Source: Prorocentrum cordatum
Lineage: Eukaryota > Sar > Dinophyceae > Prorocentrales > Prorocentraceae
Reading direction: 5' to 3'
DNA: 64,000 nucleotides
Assembly: GCA_963575745.1 (NCBI GenBank)
Contig: CAUYUJ010016486.1
Coordinates: 210,796-274,795 of the forward strand
Shown here: positions 41,047 through 51,860 of the stretch, piece after piece
Position numbering within the stretch: the stretch's first letter is position 1
Layout of the letters: each line of letters starts with the position of its first letter
Position numbers and translations under genes: made by a program
Notes under the pieces: generated by a model
Told to the model about the DNA's origin: nothing
Seen by the model: the letters and a program-made list of their open reading frames with translations, nothing else
Databases searched by the model: none

Positions 41047-41773
41047 CCGATGGTGATGCTGGTGATGATTCTGATGATGCTGGTGATGCTGATTTTGACG
41101 ATGATCTTGATGCTGACGATGCTGATCTTGTTTGATTTTGACGATGATTTGAGATGATGGTGATGCTGCTGAAGATGACGAACACGGTGATGAGGATAAT
41201 GGTGGTGATGATGGTGATGATGATGCTGATGCTGTTGGTGGTGATGTTAGTGTTGGTGATGGTGATGATGCTGATGCTGCGGCTGCTCATGATGATGACA
41301 TTGGCGATGATGATGCTGATGATGGTGATGGTGATGCTGATGATGGTGATGATGATGGTGATGGTGATGGTGCTGGTGATGATGATGCTGATGATGCTGC
41401 TGCTGATGATGATGATGCTGACGAACGATGCTGACTATGATGATGATGCTGATGATGATTCTGATAATAATGATGCTGCTCATGATGATGATGATGATGA
41501 CGATGCTGATGCTGCTGACGGTGATGACGAAATGCTGCTGATGTTGATTATGATGATTAGGCTGATGTTGTTGATGAGGGTAATTATGCTGATCATGGTG
41601 AGGATGCTGATGCTCATGATGATGACGATGATGATGATGATCTGATGATCTGATGATCTGATGATCTGATGATGATGATGCTGATGACGCTTATGATGAT
41701 GCCGATGATGATGCTGCTGAGATGATGCTGATGCTGATGCTGCTGCTGATGCTGCTGCTGATAATGATGATGA

Positions 41774-41821
<48 letters not shown>

Positions 41822-41947
41822 CTGATGCCGCTGCTGATGATGTTGCTGCTGATGATGATGATGATGATGACGATGATCAGGCGGAGGAGGAAGAGGAGGA
41901 GAGGAGTAGGAGGAGGATGATGCTGATGATGATGATGATGCTGATGA

Positions 41948-42009
<62 letters not shown>

Positions 42010-42043
42010 GTGATGATGATGCTGCTGCTGCTGATGATGATGG

Positions 42044-42110
<67 letters not shown>

Positions 42111-42130
42111 GGTGGTGGTGGATGATGATG
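40500..42130. repeat. (GAT)n array with GCT, GTT and GGT units
   Basis: 1.6 kb of imperfect GAT. The phase stays long enough to give an Asp/Ala-rich 228-codon frame at 40449-41135. Most variants keep the T at the third position (GCT, GTT, GGT, TAT). Four ATCTG-GATG steps at 41640-41665 and a GGT run near 42096 interrupt it. Confidence 0.95.
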
Positions 42131-42437
42131 ATGAGATGAGGAGGAGGAGGAGGAGGAGGAGGAGGAGGAGGAGGAGGAGGAGGAGGAGGAGGAGGAGGAG
42201 GAGGAGGTGGCCACGTCGGTGGTGGTGTTGGTGGAGATGGCGGGGAAGGAGGACGAGGAGAAGGAGTGGGGATGGAGGAGTGGAGGAGGAGGAGGAGGAG
42301 GAGGCGGAGGGGGAGGAGGAGGAGGAGGAGGAGCAGGAGGAGGAGGAGGACAAGGAGTGGGGATGGAGAAGGAGTGGTGATGGAGAAGGAGGGGGATGGA
42401 GAAGGACGAGGAGAAGGAGTGGGGATGGAGAAGGAGT
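42131..42437. repeat. (GGA)n following GAT
   Basis: GGA units then GGAGAAGGAGTGGGGATGGA variants (four or five copies, 42255-42440). Confidence 0.93.
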
Positions 42438-42550
42438 GGGCCCCCCCGGCGGCTCAGACGGCGCCCCTGGCGCGCTCCAGGCGCGAGGGAGGGGGGTCCG
42501 GCGCGGATCCAAGAAGTTCGCGCGGAGCGCCAAAAGTTTATGTTTATGGT
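42438..42550. mobile_element. Foldback family 3, copy 3, left arm lost
   Basis: CGCGCGGAGCGCCAAAAGTT then TATGTTTATGG at the right; the left arm is replaced by the GGA tract. Confidence 0.65.
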
Positions 42551-42794
42551 GTTTTTTCTTCTTTAGAGGAGGGCATGCCGGTTCTCGAGGAGGAGGAGGA
42601 GGAGAAGGGCATGTCGGTTCTCCATGCCCTTCCTTCGCTTTCGCTGTTCCGGGCCTCCTGGGGGGGTGGCGCTCGCCGCCACGCACGGCCGGGTTCGCCT
42701 CGGAGTCCAGGTTGAGGGGCGCGCCCTATGGGAGGCCTCGGCAGCTGCGTGCTCCCCCAGGAGCACGTGGAGAAAACGGGGCTGTGGGCGGCAG
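42551..42794. other. Unassigned stretch
   Basis: A duplicated GAGGGCATGCCGGTTCTC / AAGGGCATGTCGGTTCTC occurs at 42568 and 42603. No gene recognised. Confidence 0.4.
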
Positions 42795-42958
42795 CCACGC
42801 GCAGAGGGGGGTAAGGGGAGGGGGGAATGCTTCTTAGAAGCACCCCCGCTTCTTAGAAGGCGCGGGCCTTCTCTGTAGGTGTAAGGCCCGCGCCTGGTAG
42901 GAAGCGGGGGTTCTTCTGAGAAGCTTTCCCCCCTCCCCCTACCCCCCTCTGCGCGCCA
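42795..42958. repeat. Near-perfect 160-bp palindrome
   Basis: Left arm starts CGCGCAGAGGGGGGTAAGG, passes CTTCTTAGAAG and ends GGCGCGGGCCTT; right arm AAGGCCCGCGCC to CCCCCCTCTGCGCG. Loop of about 13 bases. The AGAAG boxes recall family 6. Confidence 0.85.
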
Positions 42959-42968
42959 CCAAGGGTGG

Positions 42969-43143
42969 TACAGTCAACTCGCATAGTAAGGACGAGCGAC
43001 TTTCCAAGGTTACCCTGGCCTCCTTCCCCTACGGCCCGTCCTTGGCCGCTTTGGCTGGCCGCGCCCCGCTGGCAAAGTGTCGACATGGCCTTTCAAGGCC
43101 CTTGCGTCCTTATCGTGCGTCCTTCTTGTACGGGTTAACTGTA
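42969..43143. mobile_element. TACAGTCAACCC MITE (family 2), copy 5
   Basis: TACAGTCAACTCGCATAGTA to TACGGGTTAACTGTA, 175 bp, TA at both limits. The best preserved copy. Confidence 0.86.
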
Positions 43144-44106
43144 CTCTGGCGCCGTGCCCTGAGATCCAGGCGCCGTGAAAAAGAAGCACGACCTGCGTTT
43201 TCACCCTCGGCTTCGGACCCGACCTGGCAGACCGACCTGGCACCAGAAATGCAGTAGAAAAGTTTTGCCGAGAGCCTTCAGGTCGTGGTGTTTCTCGGCG
43301 CTCTCCGGTTTCTTCTCGGCGTCAGACCTCGGGGCCGGGCCCATGACCTATTGCCTACTTGAGCACTGACGAGCGCCCTGACAGGCAGACATAAGGAATT
43401 GGAGCGTTTTTGGCGCTAAGGTACCAAGCTTCCGCCAGTCGAGGAGGTCCCAGGGCTGATCTCTGTTGTGCTGAAGGTTCGTGAAAGCCTGGCGCTTAGC
43501 GTCCCAGGACGGGGCATTGCATTGACGCCGTGCAGCTTGTGATGATCGGTTGCGTGCGATTTTCTCCGACATTGAGCGGCGTGACCTTGCGGTGATCGGT
43601 AGTGTTCGGTTTTCTCTTGCGTAAGGCAGCGTGCCCATTTGGGGGAGGAGGGAGGGAGGGAGGCGTGGAGGAGGGAGGACGGGAGGAGAGAATGGAGGAG
43701 GCACTGCCATCGACACGGAAAGACGTCGAATCGAAATAGGGACCGTCGTCTTCCACACATTCTTCGCGTCGTTCGCGCTTTTAGTCGCCCAGTATTTGTG
43801 CCCCCTGCGTTCCCGATTTGGCTCCCTGCTTCTGACGTCTCTCGTCATGATCTGGGGCGCCGCTTTCCGTCGTAGGATGTGCGTGATATGCTGCGTCCAG
43901 CTGTGGGGTGCTCCGATGCGGCGCGCGGCAGTACCGCACACTGCCCACTTATGATCAGCCGCATCAGCCTTGCACGCAGTCCGTCACAACCGTTCCAGGC
44001 GGGGCATCTCTCACGTGCTGCTCGTGTGGGCTTTTTTGCCGGGATGTCCGCCCTCCCTGCCGTCGGGGCACGGCGTGGGCGTTCAGATTTTGAGATCGGC
44101 AGACAC
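43144..44106. other. Unassigned 1-kb stretch
   Basis: No gene recognised. GTGATCGGT recurs twice near 43540-43600 and a G/A-rich run lies at 43640-43700. Confidence 0.4.
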
Positions 44107-44307
44107 TCGGCGGCGAGCGAGGGGTTGAAGTGAGAAGGGGCAGGCCTTCTCAGAAGGCGGTGGGACTTCTCAGAAGCCCCCGCGCCTTCCGCGAAGTTTT
44201 CCGTGTCTTCGGGGAAGGCTTAGGACACTTCTCCGAAGGCCAGGGGGCTTCCGAGCCGTCTGAGAAGGCTCGCCCCTTCTCATTTCCCCCCCTCGCTCGC
44301 CGACGAG
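44107..44307. mobile_element. GGCGAGCGAGG foldback element (family 6), copy 3
   Basis: CGGCGGCGAGCGAGGGG to CCCTCGCTCGCCGACGAG, both ends present. Confidence 0.78.
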
Positions 44308-44456
44308 ACGCGGCGCTCCGGAAGGTCTAGGTGGGGCCGAGGGCTTTTGCCCTGGCCGCGCGTTCTGCTGGCCGATGCGGAGTCGGCCGCGCGCGAGGGT
44401 GGCCCTTCGCTGGGGGGACCTCGGGTGCGCGGCTTTCGTCAGGGGCCGCGTTGGGG

Positions 44457-44605
44457 TTGAGTCGGACATGTCCCTCTACAGAAGGAGTACTCGAAACTAG
44501 TACAACAATAGTCTGGGGAGTTTTTTTGTGTGACTAGTTGATCTTATGTGACTATTTTAAATGTTTGTCCCCAAATCCTCCCGTAGGAGGACATGCCCGA
44601 CCCAA
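44457..44605. mobile_element. GTCGGGC MITE (family 1), copy 5
   Basis: TTGAGTCGGACATGTCCCTC to GGACATGCCCGACCCAA, 149 bp. Flanks CGTTGGGG (44449-44456) and CGTTAGGG (44606-44613) agree at seven of eight bases. Confidence 0.87.
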
Positions 44606-44811
44606 CGTTAGGGGGGGGACAGGCTCAGCGGGCACGCCTCAGCCCCCGATCGCACACCGATGGCCGCTGGGCGCCTGATCGCCCGCTCCCCGTCCAGGCA
44701 CGTGCGATGTCGCCAGCGGGGGCCCATCGTCGATCTGCCGCCGGTTCCAGCTCGCCGTCCTCCCCCCCTTCCTGAGCGTGTTCTCCCCTCTAGTCTCAGG
44801 GCTCAGTTCGA
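44606..44811. other. Unassigned stretch
   Basis: Nothing recognised. Confidence 0.4.
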
Positions 44812-45022
44812 CTTCTCCGATTCGATTCGATTCGACTTCGACGGCTTCCGAGTCATATTCGATTCGACTTGGGATTCCGATTCGGGTTCCGATTTCTTAT
44901 TGGAGGCGTACTAGCCTTCCGATGTCCGCCGATTCGACTTTCCCCGACTCGGCTGCCGATTTTCGCCGATCCGATTTGTTTCGATCGCCGATCCGACTTG
45001 CCGATTCGATTCTGGGCTCTCC
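44812..45022 (+). repeat. CGATTCGATTC repeat S, copy 1
   Basis: Homologous to 57113-57299 in the same orientation: TTCGATCGCCGAT, GGCTGCCGATTT and TTCTGGGCTCTCCTGCC in the same order. Built from degenerate CCGATTCGA units. Confidence 0.75.
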
Positions 45023-45149
45023 TGCCTGTCGTCCCCCCTCATTTTGGTGGGCGATGGGGAGGGGACCCAGACCCAGGCACGCAGGCAGTCACTGTCGCAT
45101 CGCATGCAACGATCGGCAAGCCTCCTGCCAGAGTCACTCTTGTCCAGGC

Positions 45150-45296
45150 TTAAGTGCATACCCCTCTACAGGAGGAATATTCAAAATCATTCTGACAATT
45201 GTCAGGGGACGATTTTTTCTGACAATTTTTGATCATTTTCTGTGATTTGTCGTTTTTCGACCAAAATCTGCCGGTAGGAGGACATGCCCGACCTGA
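45150..45296. mobile_element. GTCGGGC MITE (family 1), copy 6
   Basis: Left end decayed (TTAAGTGCATACCCCTCTAC), right end GGACATGCCCGACCTGA. Flanks GTCCAGGC and GCCCAGGG agree at six of eight bases. Confidence 0.82.
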
Positions 45297-45304
45297 GCCC
45301 AGGG

Positions 45305-45865
45305 CCACTCCTGCGTGCAGCCGGCCGAGGCTGCGCGCAGTACGGCGGCGTCCTCCACCAGGACAACGTCAGCTGCTGCGCGGCGGCGTGCGGGGACCGC
45401 TGCGGCGCGCCCGACTGCGAGAAGTGGGGCCCCGGCTGCTGCGGGAGCGCGCGGGGCAGTGTCCGAAGCAGGGCTGGCAGCGCGCGCGCGCGCGCGTGTG
45501 CATTCTGTGCGCCGTCTCCGGGCGCGCACTCGTGTGCGCCCCAGGCGCGGCGGCGCGCAGTAGGGGTGCGGTGCGAGGGGGCCAGCCGTCTGAGAAGGCA
45601 TGGGCGCCTCCTGGCCCGTCCTCCTGCCATCCTGGGGTGCCTCTCAGAGGCCCCCGAGCTCCTTCCAGCAAGCTCCCTGCCTTCGCAGGAAGGCTCCTCC
45701 CCTCGCCCCCGTCTGACCCGGCGCTCCGCCGCCGGGCGGTGTGCGCGTTTGCCAGCGCAGCTCCCCTGCCAGGGTCAGACGTGGTGCTGCGCACGCGTCG
45801 AGCGGAGACAGAGTGGTGCCCCCCCCACCCTGAGAGCAAGGAACTCTTGCGATGGCGGGTCACGG
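45305..45865. other. Unassigned very GC-rich stretch
   Basis: Contains a (GC)n run near 45480-45497. Cys-rich frames appear on the plus strand (CGDRCGAPDCEKWGPGCCG) but I cannot assign a family. Confidence 0.4.
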
Positions 45866-45902
45866 TGGTGGTGGTGGTGGTGGTGGTGGTGGTGGTGGTG
45901 GC
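45866..45902. repeat. (GGT)n microsatellite
   Basis: About 11 units. Confidence 0.95.
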
Positions 45903-45924
45903 GGTTATGGTGACGATATCGGTC

Positions 45925-46049
45925 TTCACTTTTCCTTCTCCTTGATCCACCCTTTGTCCTCTGCCTTTTCCTTCTCCTTGATCCCCCCCTGTCCTTGATC
46001 CACCTTGTCCTTCTCCTTGATCCACCTTTTCCTTCTCCTTGATCCACCC
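45925..46049. repeat. TTCTCCTTGATCCACC tandem repeat
   Basis: Five units of 20-35 bases, each with CCTTGATCCACC or CCTTGATCCCCC. Confidence 0.9.
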
Positions 46050-46784
46050 CTTGTTCTTTCATTTACTCGTCACCATTCTCTTCCCCTTGTGATCCTGGAG
46101 AGGGCGGGAAGAGGAACGGGAGAGAAAGGACAGGAGGCGCAACCCAGGTAGAGCAGAAGCCGCAGCTTCGCGGGGCGCTTCTTCTTTTTACCCATGCGGA
46201 GTGGAGGTCCACAGTCTGGGAGTGCGAGCCAGCAACCAGGATTTTTCGAGCGACCACTGATCGGAGGCTTGCCCCACCAGTTCCACAGCACTTTGTCTGT
46301 CACTGTGAATCCTGACCCCCGCTCTCGTGAGAACTCTGTCGTGCCGATCGGCAGGACGAGCTCTGGGGCCGTGCCGACGCCCTGCGCGTGGGCTGGGCCG
46401 CCAGATGTGCTCGCAACTCTATTGCGCGAGTTGTTCAGCTGCTCGCCTCTCCAGGAGAAAACGCCTTTGGGCATTATGTTTTCTCTTCGCCTGCGCGCAC
46501 GACTCATACACGTGCAACGACTTCACGTTCTGAGCGTGCTCCCTCCCCTTCCGCGCGCTCCTCCTCTTCCTGCCGCCTGCTGTGCCCAATCCACGGCTGC
46601 CCCCGAATGCGGTGAGGACTCGCTGCTGCGGCCAGAAAAGCGCATGATTCAGCCGAAGCGCAGGCTGGAGCCTCTGCAACCTGCCTCGCCCTCCCCCCGT
46701 CTCTGCATTCCTTCTGTGGTCGACTCCTCCCCACCGTCGTGCGCCGGGCTGTCTCGTATTCGGCAGCCCAGGCAGGGGGCTTGC
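46050..46784. other. Unassigned 0.7-kb stretch
   Basis: A 240-codon plus-strand frame (46194-46916) covers it, but no family or motif is recognised and codon use is not clearly biased. Confidence 0.4.
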
Positions 46785-46935
46785 AGTGGTCGTGGGACGG
46801 CGCAGGTTTCTCGCCATTTTCGGCGTCCAGGGGCAGTTCTGGGGCCCCGGGACCATCAGCATCAGTCCCGAGGACGGGGTCGATACTTCACGCGACCCCG
46901 TGCTGAAGAGTCCTGACGTCGGAGGTCTGGGACGT
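46785..46935. repeat. Dispersed repeat W, copy 4
   Basis: CGTGGGACGGCGCAGG, TTCTCGCCATTTTCGGCGTC, GGGGCCCCGGGACC and a closing TGACGTCGGAGGTCTGGG. Confidence 0.6.
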
Positions 46936-47314
46936 GCTTCTGGTCAGTGAGGGGTGAGAGGTCGCGGTGGGAGGGGAGGAGTTCGATCCCCGTCTTGCCG
47001 TGCAGCGGCTCCCACAAGGCCGCTGGGGCCGTCAGCCACGGCGCGGAGAGAGCTCCTTCGCCGTGGGTATCTGCAGTAACAGTGTGTCAGCGTGCTCACA
47101 TCACCACAACTGTGCGCTCCTGTCTGGTTGTCGGATTTGGCTGAGGGGGTCGAGCGTCGCACGGGCAGAGTGGGACGTCTCTGCTGTCTCAAAGGGGACG
47201 CGTCCTCTGCACTCCTCTTTCGTCGTCGCCTCTTCCTCTTCTCTCCCCCCTTCTGTTCCCTCGCCTCTTTCTTCCTGTCGTTCTCCCCCCCCGCGCCCGC
47301 GTCCTCTCCCAGTT
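46936..47314. other. Unassigned stretch
   Basis: No gene supported; TTCGATCCCC at 46981 was considered as a tRNA B box and rejected. Confidence 0.4.
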
Positions 47315-48490
47315 TTGTTGTTGTTGTTGTTGTTGTTGTTGAACATTATTTCTTCTTAAGAATAATTATTGTTGGGACCCCTGGTGCGCGACCTCTGCGC
47401 CGCGCCTAGGCCGCAGCTACATTTTCATCATTTTTTCGCGAAAGCTTCAGAAAAGTGGATGAGCTCCGGATCCGGTTTTTTGTTGACGCTCGTTTTCCCT
47501 TGCAAAAAACAATAGAAAATGAAAATTCTTGTTCTTACTTGATCAAATTGCAAGAATCCCTTGCAAAAAATAAGGTAAAGTGGACATTCGTGCGCGCAAG
47601 ACGAAATCCTTCCAAAACCTTAGGTTTCGTAACGATTTTAACATAAAAACATCAAAAACCCAATGGTTTTTTAAGAAAAAAATGTCAAAATGTCCTTCCG
47701 CGCGCGCTGTCCGAATCCCACAAAACCAATGGTTTTTCAACATTTATGTTACATGAGCTCGCGCGAGCTACTTTTTCTTGTTCTAACATAATCAAATTTC
47801 AATAATCCCTTGCAAAAAATAAGGTAAAGTGGACATTCGCGCGCGCAAGACGAAATCCTTCCAGAACCTTAGGTTTCGTAACGATTTCAACATAAAAACA
47901 TCAAAAACCCAATGGTTTTTCAAAAAAAAATGTCCAAATTTCATCCCGCGCGCGCTGTCCGACTCCCACAAAACCAATGGTTTTTCAACATTTATGTTAC
48001 ATGAGCTCGCGCGAGCTACTTTTTCTTGTTCTAACATAATCAAATTTCAATACTCCCTTGCAAAAAAAAGTAAAGTGGACATTCGCGCGCGCAAGACCAA
48101 CAAAAAACACGACGATCTCAGGAACTTGCCCCAAAAATGTGACCAACTCCGCTCTCTCTGTCTCTCTCTCTGTCTGCTCTCTGTCTCTCTCTCTGTCTGT
48201 CTGTGTCATGTATTGTATGTCACAATTGCAGGATGCTGGGCACACGCGCGCCCCGAATAAGTGACCAAGTTCTGTGGGTGTGTACCCCACGCCAGTGTAG
48301 TAGCCACGGTCGTCCGCACGCCACGAAGTGAAGTGTCCCAACGTCATAGGGCGGGAAGCTGGGTTTGGGTGGTCGCGAAGAGTCGTTTGGATATTTGGTA
48401 GAGCTTGAACTGCCCCCCCACGAAGTGGGGGTATTGTCTCGCGTCGCATGAAAACCCTGGCACTGGTGAGAACACTGAGCGTTCGGGTAA
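47315..48490 (+). repeat. TTG-bordered long repeat K, unit 1
   Basis: Begins with TTG units, TTGAACATTATT, an ATTATT...AATAAT palindrome and GGGACCCCTGG. Inside, a block CCTTGCAAAAAATAAGGTAA ... CGCGCGCAAGACGAAATCC is present three times at about 250-bp spacing, which makes this unit longer than the others. Ends CCCTGGCACTGGTGAGAAC. Confidence 0.9.
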
Positions 48491-48494
48491 AATG

Positions 48495-48536
<42 letters not shown>

Positions 48537-49296
48537 GAACATTATTACTTCTAAAGAATAATTATTGTTGGGACCCCTGGTGCACGACCCCCCCGCCGCG
48601 CCTAGGCCGCAGCCTCATTTTCATCATTTTCGTGAGGAAGTCTCAGGCAAAACGGGGGTCCGGATCCGGTTGTGTTGTTACGATCGGTTTTCCCTTGCAA
48701 AAAATAAGCTAAAGTGGACATTTCTTGTTCTAACATAACCAAACTTCAAGAATCCCTTGCAAAAAATAAGGTAAAGTGGACATTCGCGCGCGCAAGACGA
48801 AATCCTTCCAAAACCTTAGTTTTCGTAGCGATTTTAACATAAAAACATCAAAAAACCAATGGTTTTTCAACAAAAAATTGTCAAAATTTCATCCCGCGCG
48901 CTCTTGCGGATTCGTAGGAAACCCAACACTTTTTAAACATTTCTGTCAAACGGGCTTTTGCGAGCAACTTTTTCGAACTTCTGCAACAACGGTTGCGCAC
49001 CTGCCAGGGCCATCATCCCTGTCAAATAATACCATGCGGGACACATTCGTTTTTTCTTCGCGCGCGCACGCCGTCGTCGTCGGCCGCGGGGCCCTGAATA
49101 GTAGCCACGGTCGTCCGCATGCCACGAAGTGAAGTGTCCGAACGTCATAGGGCGGGAAGCTGGGTGTGGGTGGTGGCGAAGAGTCGTTTGGAAATTTGGT
49201 AGAGCTTGAACCGGCCCCCCCACAAAGTGGGGGTATTGCCCGCCTCCTATGAAAACCCTGGCACTGGTGAGAACGGAGTGTCCCCACGTGCTAGTA

Positions 49297-49297
<1 letters not shown>
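48491..49297 (+). repeat. TTG-bordered long repeat K, unit 2
   Basis: Same start (TTG)n, TTGAACATTATT and same end as unit 1. Its end has GTAGCCACGGTCGTCCGC, CGTCATAGGGCGGGAAGCTG and a strong CCCCCCCAC/GTGGGGG hairpin. Confidence 0.9.
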
Positions 49298-49362
<65 letters not shown>

Positions 49363-50132
49363 GAACATTATTTATTCTAAAGAATAATTATTGTTGGGAC
49401 CCCTGGTGCGCGGCCCCCTCGCCGCGCCTAGGCCGCAGCCACATTTTCATCATTTTCGTGAGGAAGTCTCAGGCAAAACGTGGGTGTCCGGATCCGGTTG
49501 TTTTGTTGTCCCCCGTTTTCCCTTGCAAAAAATAAGCTAAAGTGGACATTTCTTGTTCTAACATAACCAAACTTCAAGAATCCCTTGCAAAAAATAAGGT
49601 AAAGTGGACATTCGCGCGCGCAAGACGAAATCCTTCCAAAACCTTAGTTTCGTAGCGATTTTAACATAAAAACATGAAAAACCCAATGGTTTTTCAAAAA
49701 AAAGTTTCAAAAATTCATCTTGCGCGCTCTTGCGGATTTCTGAGGAAACCCAATATTTTTTTCAACATTTCTGTCAAACGGGCTCTTGCGAGCAACTTTT
49801 TCACGTGCTTCGAACTTCTGCAACAACGGTTGCGCGCATGCCAGGGCCATCATCCCTGTCAAATAATACCATATTGGACACATTCGTTTTTTCTTCGCGC
49901 GCGCACGCCGTCGTCGTCGGCCGCGGGGCCCTGAATAGTAGCCACGGTCGTCCGCATGCCACGAAGTGAAGTGTCCGAACGTCATAGGGCGGGAAGCTGG
50001 GTGTGGGTGGTGGCGAAGAGTCGTTTGGAAATTTGGTAGAGCTTGAACCGGCCCCCCCACAAAGTGGGGGTATTGCCCGCCTCCTATGAAAACCCTGGCA
50101 CTGGTGAGAACGGAGTGTCCCCAGTCTAAATG

Positions 50133-50186
<54 letters not shown>
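49298..50186 (+). repeat. TTG-bordered long repeat K, unit 3 and terminal TTG run
   Basis: Very close to unit 2 over its whole length, then a final TTG run 50132-50186. Units 2 and 3 are the most recent duplication. Confidence 0.92.
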
Positions 50187-50476
50187 CCTCTCTCGCTCTC
50201 TCTCCCGCTCTCCTACATCACAGGTGGGCCATTCTTTTCTCGAGGCACCCCAGGCAGCGCCTCCTGCTCCTCACCCCCCCTCATCATAATCACCACCGTT
50301 ATCCTCCCTCTCCCCCCGCCCTCCCTTCTTCCTCTTCCCATCGCTCCCTTTTCCTTCTGTCCCCCTTCCTCCCTCTGCCTCCTGTCCCCTGCCTTCCTCC
50401 CTCCGCTTTCTCCTCTCCTGCCTCCCTCCCTCTCTGTGCCCTCCCTGCCTTCCTTCCCTCCCTCACCCTCCTCCCT
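50187..50476. repeat. CT-rich tract
   Basis: Pyrimidine-rich CCCT and TCCC words without a fixed period. Confidence 0.75.
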
Positions 50477-50565
50477 TTAAGTCGGGCATGGTCTTCTACA
50501 GGAGGAATGGTCAAGAATAGTATTCTAGGGACGATTGTTCTAGCTTTTTAGGTTTTTCCCCCGAA
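50477..50565. mobile_element. GTCGGGC MITE (family 1), copy 7, right end lost
   Basis: TTAAGTCGGGCATGGTCTTC then GGAGGAATGGTCAAGAATAG; the CCGCCTGTAGG right end is absent. Confidence 0.75.
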
Positions 50566-50621
50566 ACAGGTGTTTGCACTTAGGGCTTCTTACTTGCGTT
50601 AACCATCTCGGGACCACCGCC

Positions 50622-50732
50622 GCAAAATCGCCGCCGTGCCGCCCGTCGCCGCCCGTCGCCGCCCGTCGCCGTCGCCGCCCGTCGCCGCCATCCCCGCCCG
50701 TCGCGTCCCGTGCCACCCGTCGCCGCCCGTCG
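50622..50732. repeat. CCGCCCGTCG decamer repeat
   Basis: About ten degenerate units, with CCGTCG variants. Confidence 0.9.
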
Positions 50733-50734
50733 CC

Positions 50735-51140
50735 ATCGCAGCATCGCATACATGGCACCACATATAGATTGCATTCCATAGGTTGCATCGCATACATTGC
50801 ACCACATAGATTGCACCGCATAGACTGCATTACATATGTTGCATTGCATACATTGTACTACATCAGTTGCACCGCATGTGTTGCATTACATCGGTTGCAT
50901 CGCATACATTGCACCACACCTATATTGCATTACATTGACTGTATAGCATACATTGCACCGCATAGGCTGCATTACATATGTTGCATCGCATATATCGCAC
51001 CATCACCATCTACATTGCACCGCATGCATTGCATTATATAGGTTTCATCGCATACACTGCACCACATATATTCCACCGCATAGACTGCAGTACATAGGTT
51101 GCATCATCTACGCTGCACCAGATATATTGCACCTTACATA
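50735..51140. repeat. TTGCATCGCATACATTGCAC repeat, array 1
   Basis: About twenty imperfect units of 20-21 bases alternating GGTTGCATCGCATACA and TTGCACCACATA. A second array with the same words is at 52575-52755. Confidence 0.9.
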
Positions 51141-51329
51141 CACTCTCCTTTCTGAAAAGAGAATAGACTCTATCTCCCCCGGCGTTATCGCCCCCCTTTC
51201 GGGTATGTATATCACATATGATTCTGACCACATGTCCATCCTAAATATGAAATGGCAATGTCCCAGGCCAACCGGTATCCCCCCCCCCTGAGGTTCCCTT
51301 TAAAAAACATTATGCGGTGACATTTTTTG
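51141..51329. other. Unassigned stretch
   Basis: Nothing recognised. Confidence 0.4.
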
Positions 51330-51820
51330 TTCTAGCATAGCACTTTTTTTCACGAATCCCTTACAAAAAATTGGACGAAGTGCACACGCGCGCGTCGTCG
51401 CGCGCGCATGCCGAAATCCTTCAAAAACCTTCGGTGTCAGAAGGATTTCGCAATCGAGTTTTCAAACAAACATACAAAAACACAGGGTTTCGTAGCACTG
51501 ATTAGCTAAAAAAGCTTACGCGCGAGCTCTTGCGAAATCTTAAGAAAAGCATTGGTTTTTCAAGATTTTCACAACATGCTACCAAACGGGCGTCGCGCGT
51601 GCATGTCGAAATCTGTCGAACGCCCTTGCGCGTGTGCCGTCGCGAGAATCCTCTGCAAAAAATCTGACGAAGTGCAGACGCGCGCGTCGTCGCGCGCGTA
51701 CGCCGAAATCCTACAAAACCCATCGGTTTCGGAAGGATTTCAAAATCGCGCGTCCAGAAAACTTACAAAAACACAAGGTTTCGCAACACGGATTTTCAAC
51801 AAAAGCGTGCGCGCGCGCTC
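51330..51820. repeat. Two-unit repeat related to long repeat K
   Basis: Blocks at 51355-51500 and 51649-51790 share GACGAAGTGCA.ACGCGCGC, CGAAATCCT.CAAAA.CC and ACAAAAACACA.GGTTTCG. These words also occur in repeat K, so the two are distant relatives. Confidence 0.8.
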
Positions 51821-51823
51821 TTG

Positions 51824-51826
51824 TGG

Positions 51827-51860
<34 letters not shown>

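Noticed and set aside
45284-45913. Cys-rich 209-codon frame as a host gene
   Set aside because: Three plus-strand frames are open together in very GC-rich DNA, and no family spacing of Cys is recognised.
46960-47010. tRNA gene at a TTCGATCCCC box
   Set aside because: No acceptor stem or convincing A box can be paired around it.
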